Source: an uncultured Luteitalea sp.
Lineage (GTDB): Bacteria; Acidobacteriota; Vicinamibacteria; Vicinamibacterales; Vicinamibacteraceae
Assembly (NCBI GenBank): GCA_934541105.1
Contig: CAKTDA010000006.1
Location: 186,001 to 250,000 of the forward strand
Direction: 5' to 3'
DNA: 64,000 nt
The position numbers were made by a program, and so were the translations under genes. Below the pieces are notes generated by a model. That model did no database searches. It saw nothing but the letters and a program-made list of their open reading frames with translations, and was not told the DNA's origin. Shown in pieces: positions 35,761 to 43,632 of the stretch (positions are counted from its first letter, which is position 1; every line of letters starts with the position of its first letter).

Positions 35761-36300
35761 ATGCACGACCTGCTGCGCGCCGCCACCTTCGCGGCGACGG
35801 CGCACGTGGGGCAGACGCGCCGCGGTCTCCCCGACCCCTATATCAACCATCCGCTGCGCGTGGCCGAACACGCGGCGCAGGCGGGACTGGGGGAAGACGC
35901 CGTCGTGGCCGCACTCCTGCACGACGTGGTCGAGGACACCGCCCACACATGGGACGATCTCCGCGCCGCGGGGTTCACGGGTCGCGCCATCGAACTGGCG
36001 CGCCTGCTCACCAAGTGGTGGCAGTCGGGCGACGAGGACGCCGAGCAGGACAAGGCGGCGTATTATGCGCGGATTCTCGGCGACGACGACGCGGTGGCGC
36101 TGAAGGTGCTGGACCGGACCGACAACATCCAGGACCTGGTGCGCATCGTCCCGGCCCGCCGCGACTATGCCGAGAAGTACCTGAAGAAGACCCGGCGCGA
36201 GTTCGCGCCGCTGCTGGAGCGGTGTCGCAACGCCTACGTGCTGCGCGTCTTCCGCGACCGCATGGCGGCGCTGGAGGCTGCGCTCGACAAACGGCGGTGA
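35761..36300 (+). CDS. HD-domain phosphohydrolase, SpoT/RelA hydrolase-like
   Basis: 179-residue cytoplasmic protein. The HD domain shows HVGQTRRGLPDPYINHPLRVAEHAA, the metal motif LLHDVVEDT and the downstream ALKVLDRTDNI, the arrangement of (p)ppGpp hydrolase domains. There is no synthetase, TGS or ACT domain, so it resembles small alarmone hydrolases (Mesh1-like). Whether it hydrolyses ppGpp or another nucleotide is not decided. Confidence 0.83.
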   Translation: MHDLLRAATFAATAHVGQTRRGLPDPYINHPLRVAEHAAQAGLGEDAVVAALLHDVVEDTAHTWDDLRAAGFTGRAIELARLLTKWWQSGDEDAEQDKAAYYARILGDDDAVALKVLDRTDNIQDLVRIVPARRDYAEKYLKKTRREFAPLLERCRNAYVLRVFRDRMAALEAALDKRR

Positions 36301-36329
36301 CTGGGCGAACCGCCCGGGAGGAGTGATCG

Positions 36330-37661
36330 ATGGTGCGCAGGTCCGTTCTGGCGTTCGGCATCTGGGTGGCGGCCGCCGGGGTCGCAGCAGCACAGGGGAT
36401 GCCGGCCGCAGCGCCCGGCACGGTGGGCATGGCGCCGGATCGCCTGGCGCGCATCACCTCGACGATGAAGGGGCTCGTCAGCGAGGGACGCCTGCCCGGC
36501 ACGGTCACGATCGTTGCACGCAACGGCAAGGTCGTCTACCACGAGGCCGCAGGCCACCGCGACATCGAGCGCGGCGTGCCGATGACGACCGACACGCTGT
36601 TCCGCATCGCCTCGATGTCCAAGGCGGTGACGAGCGTGGCAGTCATGATGCTCGTCGAGGAGGGAAAGCTGCGGCTCGAGGATCCGGTGTCGCGCTACAT
36701 CCCGGCATTCACCCGGACGACCGTCGTCGTGCCGCCGCCCGCGGGGACGTCGGCCGCGGCGATGGCCACCTCCGCCGGCACCGCACCGGCCGCGCGCCCG
36801 ATCACGATCCGGCACCTCCTCACGCACACGTCCGGCATCTCGTATGGCTCCGGCAACCCGTTCGAGGCCGATTACCGGAAGGCCGGCGTGATCGGCTGGT
36901 ACTTCGCCGACAAGGACGAGCCCATCGCGGCCTCGATCGACAAGCTGGCCGCGCTGCCGTTCGATGCGCAGCCCGGCGAGCGCTACGTCTACGGCTTCAG
37001 CACCGACATCCTCGGCGTCGTCGTCGAGAAGGCGAGCGGCCAGTCGCTCGCCGAGTTCTTCGAGTCGCGCATCTTCGCGCCGCTGAAGATGACGAGCACC
37101 TCCTTCTACGTGGATCCCGCCCGGGCCGACCGCCTGGCGACCGTGTACTCGACGGCAAAGGCCGGCGGGGCGCTCGAACGCGCGCCCGAACCGGGTGTCG
37201 GGCAGGGGAACTACGTGAACGGCCCGCGCCGGTCGTACGCGGGCGGTGCCGGCCTGGTGTCCACGGCGGGCGACTATGCGCGCTTCCTGCAGATGCTGCT
37301 CGACGGCGGCACCCTCGACGGCGTGCGCCTCCTCGGCCCGAAGACCGTGGAGCTCATGACGTCGAACCACGTCGGCTCGCTCTACGCGAACGGCAACCTC
37401 GGGTTCGGCCTCGGCTTCGAGATCACCGAGCACGTCGGGCGCTCGGGCCGCGTCGGATCTGTCGGTGAGTTCGGGTGGGGCGGTGCGTACCACACGAAGT
37501 ACTGGGTGGACCCGGCCGAGAAGCTCGTGGTCGTGTTCATGACGCAGCTGCTCCCCGCGGCCGGATCGACCGCGCATTCGACGCTGCGCCAGCTGATCTA
37601 CGCATCGATCGTCGATGCGCCGACGGCCACCGTGAAGACCGCCCTCCGCCCAGCAAGCTGA
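36330..37661 (+). CDS. Secreted serine hydrolase, beta-lactamase/class C penicillin-binding fold
   Basis: 443-residue exported hydrolase. Signal peptide cleaved near VAAAQ. The active-site SxxK is S-M-S-K (RIASMSKAVTS); the YxN position reads YGFSTD, so the usual asparagine is replaced; a GGAYHTKYWVDP stretch stands for the third element. HTSGISYG is another family motif. Relatives are esterases, D-aminopeptidases and lipid hydrolases; true beta-lactamase activity is not implied. GGAGGAG precedes the ATG. Confidence 0.88.
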   Translation: MVRRSVLAFGIWVAAAGVAAAQGMPAAAPGTVGMAPDRLARITSTMKGLVSEGRLPGTVTIVARNGKVVYHEAAGHRDIERGVPMTTDTLFRIASMSKAVTSVAVMMLVEEGKLRLEDPVSRYIPAFTRTTVVVPPPAGTSAAAMATSAGTAPAARPITIRHLLTHTSGISYGSGNPFEADYRKAGVIGWYFADKDEPIAASIDKLAALPFDAQPGERYVYGFSTDILGVVVEKASGQSLAEFFESRIFAPLKMTSTSFYVDPARADRLATVYSTAKAGGALERAPEPGVGQGNYVNGPRRSYAGGAGLVSTAGDYARFLQMLLDGGTLDGVRLLGPKTVELMTSNHVGSLYANGNLGFGLGFEITEHVGRSGRVGSVGEFGWGGAYHTKYWVDPAEKLVVVFMTQLLPAAGSTAHSTLRQLIYASIVDAPTATVKTALRPAS

Positions 37662-37716
37662 ACACCGCAGGGCACGCTCCGGGACGCAGGAACAGGGCGG
37701 GTTCGTGGACGCCGCC

Positions 37717-39600
37717 CTACCACCCGCCCGCGAGCAGCGAACGTCCCCGCGCGTCGCGCGGAGGATCGATGCGTAACAGATCGCTCACGAACGGAGCGAC
37801 GTCGATGGCGCGCTGCGTGGGCAGGCGTCCGCCGGCGGGAAGGCGCGGCCCGGCGGCAATGAGGATGCCCTGCATGTCGCGCCGCGTCGGCAGGTAGCCA
37901 TGGTCGCCTCCGGCCCGGGTTCGCCTGCGAACCACGGGGCCCTGGTCGATCCGCGTGGACGCCATGTGCCCGGGCGCCAGGTCCACGCAGGCGTCGAAGC
38001 CGTTCTCGCCTCCGAAGCCGAGGCGCTCACGGTCAGCGGCCGATTCGTGAATGCCGACGATGGCTGGCAGCGTCCGGAGGGCAGCGACTGCCCGGGCGAG
38101 CACCTCGTCGCGCGCGTCGGGCGGTACGACGCCGCCCTGCCAGTCCGTCGTGTGCACGAGCAGGCAGTTCCGGCCGAACAGCACCTGCGAGCGCGCCGCG
38201 TCCACCCGGCCGTGCTCGTCCACCGCCACGAGCCCTGCGTCGCGCAGCACGTGGTTCACGTGCACGTCGTGGGTGATCGCGGTCATGCCATGGTCGCTGA
38301 CGAAGACCACCGAGTCGGCCTCCGTCGTGAAGCCCACGTATGTGGTCACCGCCCGATCGACGAGCTGGTATCCCCAGCGCCTGAGCGGCGCATAGCGCGC
38401 GTCCTGGCTCGCGAGCCCGACCCAGGCGTGTTCCATCTCGTCGGGCATGCTGACGTACCCCACGAAGAGACGCGGCGCATGGAGGCGCCAGAGAGCATCG
38501 GCCTGCCGGATCGTCTGCCGGATTCCCAGTTCGACCGTTTCGAGGTACCGCCGCTCGCGGGTGCCGTCCCCTCCCATCCATAGCGGCGTCCCGCTGATCC
38601 CGACGGCGTCCCATGGCTCGGCGTGCCCGTTGCCCACGAACCCACCGACGCTGGCGAGCCATGCGCGGTCGTCCTCACGCCATGACGCCGACCCTCCCGA
38701 CCGGATGACCGGACGCAGGCCCGACTGGAACAGGACGAGCGTGGAGGCATCAGGCGACAGCTCGAAGAGCCGGAAGTACGCCATGACCGGAGGCACACCG
38801 GGCAGGTCCACGAGGAGGCGACGCGCAAGCGCGCGGTGACGCGGCATGGCGTCCTCGGTCGGAGCGTGCCGCGCGAGCACGGACGCGCTCTGGCCTGCAG
38901 CGCGAATCCGCAGCGCACGCGCCTCGGCAGGCTGCGCCAGCACGGCGGCCCGCAGCGGCACCGGGCCTGCCTGCCAGGCGAGACAGACGACCGCCTCGCC
39001 GTCGGCGGCCTCGCACGGCACACGCGCGACGTCGGCGGCCGAGAGCCACCGCGCCGGTGCCACGACAGGAACCTGGTAGCCGTGGAGGATGACCGGGGGG
39101 ACAGCCAGGTCCGCGCCGCTCGAGAGGTCCCGCAGGGGAAAGACCTGCGTGGCCTGCTGGGCGACTGTCGGCACGCCCTGCCGTGCCGCGGCCACCCAGA
39201 TCGGCTCGGCGCGCAGGCCATCCGATCGATAGCCCGAGACGCGCTGCGTCGCACGGTGGGTGCGACGCGGCGCCAGCGGCATGTCGTTCGACGTGATGCC
39301 GTTCACGTCGCCCCAGGCGCCGGTCCAGAGTGCAGCGTGGGTGTTTGCCGTGGTGCTCGGCATGTGGGGCACGAGACCGTCGGCCATCGTGCCGCGCGCC
39401 CGGAGCGCCCGCAGCGCCTGGAGCTCGTCGGCGACGGGGTCGTCGAGGAACGTCCGCGTGCCGAGGCCATCGAGGCTGATCAACACGACTCGCCCGGCCG
39501 TCGTGGAACCGGCGTCGCGGGCCTGCCCGGCGGCAAGCACGGCGACGCTCGCGAACACACCGGCCACGAGGCACAGGACGGCGTGCCTGCCCCGCATCAT
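37717..39600 (-). CDS. Alkaline phosphatase/type I phosphodiesterase superfamily protein, secreted
   Basis: 627-residue exported enzyme. After the signal peptide, VVLISLDGLGTRTF gives the first metal aspartate and MPSTTANTHAALWTG the threonine nucleophile; PDEMEHAW, FVSDHGMTAITHDVHV and GGDHGYLPTRR supply the remaining metal ligands. This is the nucleotide pyrophosphatase/phosphodiesterase layout. It may act on phosphonates, nucleotides or phospholipid heads. It overlaps the small upstream gene by 4 bp. Confidence 0.88.
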   Translation of the reverse strand: MMRGRHAVLCLVAGVFASVAVLAAGQARDAGSTTAGRVVLISLDGLGTRTFLDDPVADELQALRALRARGTMADGLVPHMPSTTANTHAALWTGAWGDVNGITSNDMPLAPRRTHRATQRVSGYRSDGLRAEPIWVAAARQGVPTVAQQATQVFPLRDLSSGADLAVPPVILHGYQVPVVAPARWLSAADVARVPCEAADGEAVVCLAWQAGPVPLRAAVLAQPAEARALRIRAAGQSASVLARHAPTEDAMPRHRALARRLLVDLPGVPPVMAYFRLFELSPDASTLVLFQSGLRPVIRSGGSASWREDDRAWLASVGGFVGNGHAEPWDAVGISGTPLWMGGDGTRERRYLETVELGIRQTIRQADALWRLHAPRLFVGYVSMPDEMEHAWVGLASQDARYAPLRRWGYQLVDRAVTTYVGFTTEADSVVFVSDHGMTAITHDVHVNHVLRDAGLVAVDEHGRVDAARSQVLFGRNCLLVHTTDWQGGVVPPDARDEVLARAVAALRTLPAIVGIHESAADRERLGFGGENGFDACVDLAPGHMASTRIDQGPVVRRRTRAGGDHGYLPTRRDMQGILIAAGPRLPAGGRLPTQRAIDVAPFVSDLLRIDPPRDARGRSLLAGGW

Positions 39601-39899
39601 CGGCGCGACGGGGCCGCCTGGCCGTCGAGCAGGGCGCCGGCAATCTGCGTCCACTCGTCGTCGAGCGACAGGCGGCAGGCCTGCCGTCCGGCGCGCCCGT
39701 ACCAGTAGCGCGCGTTCGAGTCGTCGCCTTCCCGGCGATGCAGGTACGCGTGGACCCACGACGCGTCAGGCGACGTGAGGTCCTGGACGATCTCGTGCGC
39801 ACGGGCCCAGTCGCCGCGCGCGTCGTGCCAGAGCGCCACGAGTTCCTCGCGAGCGTCGTCGGGCGGGGCAGCAAGGGCCCGGAATGCGTCTGGAGTCAT
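39597..39899 (-). CDS. Conserved small protein of unknown function
   Basis: 100 residues, no signal. The sequence EELVALWHDARGDWARAHEIVQDL, SWVHAYLHRREGDDSNARYWYGRAG is Trp-rich and helical; I recall similar hypothetical proteins in many bacteria but no function. It is translationally coupled to the phosphodiesterase-type gene (ATGA overlap). Confidence 0.75.
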   Translation of the reverse strand: MTPDAFRALAAPPDDAREELVALWHDARGDWARAHEIVQDLTSPDASWVHAYLHRREGDDSNARYWYGRAGRQACRLSLDDEWTQIAGALLDGQAAPSRR

Positions 39900-39923
39900 C
39901 GCGGAAGTCGAAGGTTCGTCGCG

Positions 39924-41351
39924 CTAGAAGCCGATGCCGGTGCTCGCGTGTACGCGCGTGCCGTGATCGAGGCCGCGGGCCACGCTCACCTGGAGCCGGA
40001 CGAAGGGGTTGATCAGGAACACCCCCACGCCGACGCCGCGCTCCGGTGACCGGTCGCGCCAGCGTTCGCCATGATTCCACGTGACGCCGACGTCGTGGAA
40101 GGCCAGGACGCCGATCCGTGTCGTCCGCAGGACCGACGTCACCGGCACGCGTGCCTCGACCGATGCCGCCCACATGTTGTCGCCGACGCCGAACCCTGCC
40201 CGCAGTCCCCGCAGCGTGTCGGCACCGCCGACGAGTGGCATCGCGTACGCCGGCAGCGGGCCGTCCGACGTCTCCACCTGGACGCGCGCGGCAAGCACCA
40301 CCTGCCCGATGAGGCCGGCGTACCCCCGCACATCGTGTCGCCAGCGCAGGCGCGCCCCATCGGGCACACCCGATCGTTCCGGGTGCGCGAACCCCACGCG
40401 ACGCCACGTGGTGCGGGCGTAGACCGCATTGCGCGGGAACAGCGGATCGCGGCGCGTGTCGAGCTCGGCGAACGCCCCGACGGAGGTCATGCGGTCGTCC
40501 ACGTCGCCGAAGTGCACCGCTGCGACGCTGCCCGTCACGCCAACACCCACGCCCGCTCGCGGCCGGATGCCGACTTCAGCGTCTGCGTACTGCCGGAACT
40601 GCCCGCGGTCGAAGTACGGATGCTCCTGTCGCCAGAGCCCCACGCTGCCGCGCACGCGCGTGACCGGCCCGCGCGCGACGCGCGGCGCCTCGTCGTGACC
40701 ATCCGCGTCAGGGCGATCGCCGGCACCGCCGGGCACGAACGTCCGTTCGACTTCGAGCGCGAGTTGCCTCGTGCCGCCCCACGACGCCGGCATCGACACC
40801 CGCATCGTCGAGCCGGGGCCGCCGACGAGCGACGTACGCAGGCCGTACGTCAGCCCGTAGCCGTCCTCGACGCCGAGAATCGGCAGGAACATCACCTGGC
40901 TGCGCAGCCGCTCGATCGGTCCGGGCACGCGGGGAATGCCGACGCCGACAGGCCGCACGGCCGCGTGCTCGGCAACGAGGATGACGATGGCGGAGGGCCC
41001 GCTGCCGTCGTCGGCAATCGAGCGCGATCGCAGCCTGATCTCGACGCGTGCGAAGCGGCCGCTTCGTTCGAGGCGTTCGCGTGCCGCGTCGATTGCGGCG
41101 GCGCTCACGGGCTGCCCTGCGGCGAGCCCGGCAATCCGCAGCACCTCCGCGTCGGGTGTCGAGTGGTTGCCGTGGACGCGGATGTCGTCCACGACGGCCG
41201 AAGGCGACGCTCCGGGTCGGTGAAGCGGCCGGACCTCTCCGGCCGGCGCCGGCGCCTGTCGGTTTGTCGCGGACGCCTGTGCGGATGTCGCAGGCGCGGC
41301 GCCAATCGCACTGGCCATCGCGATCACGACGGCCGTCGCGATGCGCGTCAC
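39924..41351 (-). CDS. Omp85-superfamily outer-membrane barrel with one POTRA domain
   Basis: 475 residues. A signal peptide, a Pro/Ala linker and one POTRA-like domain (about 47-120, VVDDIRVHGNHSTPDAEVLRIAGL) precede a C-terminal beta barrel. The barrel holds TRRDPLFPRNAVYARTTWRRVGF and LVGGADTLRGLRAGFGVGDN, the strand and G-x-LRG patterns of the bacterial surface antigen (D15) domain, and ends in F. It resembles TamA/BamA-like or patatin-linked barrels but is short. GTG start overlaps the upstream gene stop. Coupled to that exported partner. Confidence 0.85.
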   Translation of the reverse strand: MTRIATAVVIAMASAIGAAPATSAQASATNRQAPAPAGEVRPLHRPGASPSAVVDDIRVHGNHSTPDAEVLRIAGLAAGQPVSAAAIDAARERLERSGRFARVEIRLRSRSIADDGSGPSAIVILVAEHAAVRPVGVGIPRVPGPIERLRSQVMFLPILGVEDGYGLTYGLRTSLVGGPGSTMRVSMPASWGGTRQLALEVERTFVPGGAGDRPDADGHDEAPRVARGPVTRVRGSVGLWRQEHPYFDRGQFRQYADAEVGIRPRAGVGVGVTGSVAAVHFGDVDDRMTSVGAFAELDTRRDPLFPRNAVYARTTWRRVGFAHPERSGVPDGARLRWRHDVRGYAGLIGQVVLAARVQVETSDGPLPAYAMPLVGGADTLRGLRAGFGVGDNMWAASVEARVPVTSVLRTTRIGVLAFHDVGVTWNHGERWRDRSPERGVGVGVFLINPFVRLQVSVARGLDHGTRVHASTGIGF

Positions 41352-42259
41352 TTGTCGTCCTTCACGCGGAAGCGCACCTGGACGTCTGCCTGGCGGTAGT
41401 CGGAGAAGCGGCGGGCGTACTCGACACGGTACGTGCCGGTTGCCAGCGTCGCCGCACCCTCGACGACGAGCGATTCCGGGAGCCAGACGCCCCCGAACGG
41501 CTGCCCCATCGTCATCGTCGCGTTGGCCGCCTCCACGCGCACGAGCGAGCGGCCGGGCAGGAACGTGAAGTCCACGTTCTCGAACGTGTACCGGACGACC
41601 TGATCGACTGCCGGATCCACCCACAGCGTCACGAGCGAGACCTTGTTGAACGCGTGCTCGATCGCCTGCTGTTCCTTCGACGGATCGCCGCGCTTCCTGC
41701 GAGCGCCATCCTGCTCGGACGGCTCGCTGAACAGGCGGCGCGGGTAGTACTCGATCCGCAGGACGTCGCGCCCGGCGAGCGACTCGCGGCCGACGAAGTA
41801 GTAGTTCCCCGGCTCGAACCGGAACCGGAGGAACTGCACTTCGGAGATGAAGCGGGGCTCTCGCGAGGATCGACCCTCCTCCTCACGCTCCCAGTCGGCC
41901 TCGGCGCGGCGTCGGTCGTCGTCGCCGACAGCCACGCCGTTGATCCGGACGGGACTGCGCACGGCGCGGTTGTCGCGCGCCACCCACAGGTACTCGCGGT
42001 CGAGCCCGAACACGCGTGCGCCGTCGGGCCCGCGGAGGCGGAACGTCTCGCGTTCGGCAAGCAGGTACTCCTGCAACCGCCGCCACGCCTGGTCGCGGTT
42101 GGCAAGGACCCGCTCCATGAGCGTGTCGAGATCGGTGGCCCGCGAGCGTGTCGCAGCGTCTACCGATGGGCTCCGAGGGACATCCTGCCCCGCCGTTGCC
42201 GTCGCCAACAGGTGGAGCAAGCCGACGAGAAGAAGCCCCGTGCACGCGAGTCGACGCAT
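41348..42259 (-). CDS. Exported protein, outer-membrane lipoprotein-sorting-like
   Basis: 303-residue exported protein; signal peptide about 1-23. Its core of strands (FISEVQFLRFRFEPGNYYFVGRESLAGRDVLRIEYYPRRLF, VTLWVDPAVDQVVRYTFENVDF) resembles the half-barrel folds of LolA/LppX-like proteins, though the match is loose. ATG at 42259 chosen; a TTG five codons earlier is in frame. Translationally coupled to the Omp85-like barrel, suggesting that the pair moves or inserts an envelope component. Confidence 0.68.
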   Translation of the reverse strand: MRRLACTGLLLVGLLHLLATATAGQDVPRSPSVDAATRSRATDLDTLMERVLANRDQAWRRLQEYLLAERETFRLRGPDGARVFGLDREYLWVARDNRAVRSPVRINGVAVGDDDRRRAEADWEREEEGRSSREPRFISEVQFLRFRFEPGNYYFVGRESLAGRDVLRIEYYPRRLFSEPSEQDGARRKRGDPSKEQQAIEHAFNKVSLVTLWVDPAVDQVVRYTFENVDFTFLPGRSLVRVEAANATMTMGQPFGGVWLPESLVVEGAATLATGTYRVEYARRFSDYRQADVQVRFRVKDDK

Positions 42260-42319
42260 GGCGATGCCGAACAATACGTGCGCGCGGCTGCCGACGGGTG
42301 CACGGGATTGGCTTTTTCA

Positions 42320-42348
42320 TTGACGACCGCGTGGGTCGCACATAGAGT
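42320..42348 (+). promoter_or_regulatory. Sigma70 promoter of the PepSY gene
   Basis: TTGACG (42320-42325), a 17-bp spacer and TAGAGT (42343-42348). The predicted start is near 42355, leaving a leader of about 39 nt that contains the dyad at 42363. Confidence 0.65.
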
Positions 42349-42362
42349 TGGACAAACACTAC

Positions 42363-42379
42363 TGAGACTCCGTCTCAAG
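42363..42379. promoter_or_regulatory. Operator-like dyad shared with the TonB receptor gene
   Basis: TGAGACT-C-CGTCTCA is a 7-1-7 site whose outer six bases on each side are perfect complements, followed by AG. It begins about 8 bp downstream of the predicted start, where a repressor would block elongation. Fourteen of 17 bases match 62610-62626. Confidence 0.65.
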
Positions 42380-42393
42380 TTACCGGCCCGCGC

Positions 42394-43620
42394 ATGAACG
42401 CCCCAGCCACTGACGATTCCCGTACACCTGCTCGCGCACGCCGTCCCTCCCTCCGCACGGTCGTCTTCTGGACGCACCTCTGTGCCGGCGTGGGGGCTGC
42501 CGTCGTCGTGCTCGTGATGTCGGTCACCGGCGTGCTCCTCGCCTACGAGAAGCAGATGATCCGGTGGTTCGACGGCTACAACGCCCCGCCGTCCCCGGCC
42601 GCCAGTGAGCGGCTGCCGCTCGAGGCGATCCTCGAACGCGCCGCCGAGGCACGGCCGGGTCAACCAGGAAACATCGTCGTGCGTCGCGACCCTGCGGCGC
42701 CCGTCGAAGTCGCATACGGCCGCGACGGCTCGCTGTTCTTCGATGCCTACACGGGCAGCCTGCTCGGCAGCGGTTCGGCAACGGCGCGGGCGTTCTTCCG
42801 CTCGACGATGGAGTGGCATCGCTGGCTGGCGATGAAGGACGACAGCCGCCCGATCGGCAAGCAGATCACGGGCGTGAGCAACCTCGTGTTCCTTTTCATC
42901 ACGGTGAGCGGGTTCTACCTGTGGTGGCCGCGCAGCTTCCGCTGGGCGCAGTTCCGACAGGTGCTGTGGTTCCGGCGCGGGCTCTCGAGCAAGGCGCGCG
43001 ACTTCAACTGGCACCACGTCATCGGCTACTGGAGCCTCGTCCCGCTCGTCGTGATCATCTGGTCCGGCGTCGTCATCGGCTATCCGTGGGCGAGCAACCT
43101 CACGTACCGCATGGTCGGCGAGGCCCCGCCGCAGCGGGCTGCCCAGGCCGGACCGGTGCGATCGGGGGCGGGCGGTGCGGATGCCGAGGTGGGCGACGCG
43201 TCGGCGGCGCGTCCCTACCGGCCCCTGGAGGCGATGGTGCAGGCGGCGCAGCAGCGGGCCGCCGACTGGACGATCCTCACGCTGCGCGTGCCCAACGCTT
43301 CCGATTCGACCGTGCAGGTGACGGTTGACACGGGCACCGGTGCGCAGCCGCAGAAGAAGGCCACGCTGATGCTCGATCGCGCCACCGGTGCCGAGAAGGC
43401 GTGGGAGCCGTTCGAGGCGCAGTCGCGCGGCCGTCAGTGGCGGTCGTGGATGCGCTTTGTCCACACGGGCGAGTACTACGGGCTCACCGGACAGACGATC
43501 GCGATGGTCGTGACGGCGGGATCGATCGTGCTCGTGTGGACCGGCCTCGCGCTGACGTGGCGCCGGTTCACCGCGTGGCGTGCACGGGCGGCGACGCGGT
43601 CGGCCCGCATCGCCGCCTGA
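42394..43620 (+). CDS. PepSY-associated membrane protein, iron-reductase type
   Basis: 408-residue inner-membrane protein of the PepSY_TM family, with four main transmembrane helices (about 22-46, 160-178, 205-228 and 365-388) and periplasmic PepSY-like regions. Conserved histidines in FWTHLCAGV, MEWHRWLAM, NWHHVIGYW and RFVHTGEYY can ligate haems across the membrane, as in FoxB/PiuB-like ferrisiderophore reductases. Such proteins reduce siderophore iron after TonB-linked import. The promoter-proximal dyad shared with the TonB receptor at 62795 supports an iron or metal role. Confidence 0.9.
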   Translation: MNAPATDDSRTPARARRPSLRTVVFWTHLCAGVGAAVVVLVMSVTGVLLAYEKQMIRWFDGYNAPPSPAASERLPLEAILERAAEARPGQPGNIVVRRDPAAPVEVAYGRDGSLFFDAYTGSLLGSGSATARAFFRSTMEWHRWLAMKDDSRPIGKQITGVSNLVFLFITVSGFYLWWPRSFRWAQFRQVLWFRRGLSSKARDFNWHHVIGYWSLVPLVVIIWSGVVIGYPWASNLTYRMVGEAPPQRAAQAGPVRSGAGGADAEVGDASAARPYRPLEAMVQAAQQRAADWTILTLRVPNASDSTVQVTVDTGTGAQPQKKATLMLDRATGAEKAWEPFEAQSRGRQWRSWMRFVHTGEYYGLTGQTIAMVVTAGSIVLVWTGLALTWRRFTAWRARAATRSARIAA

Positions 43621-43632
43621 CTTGGACGCCCC

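Noticed and set aside
42363..42379. Calling the shared dyad a proven Fur box
   Set aside because: The symmetry and gene context fit, but the sequence differs from standard Fur boxes and no regulator gene is in the window; it is reported as an operator-like site only.
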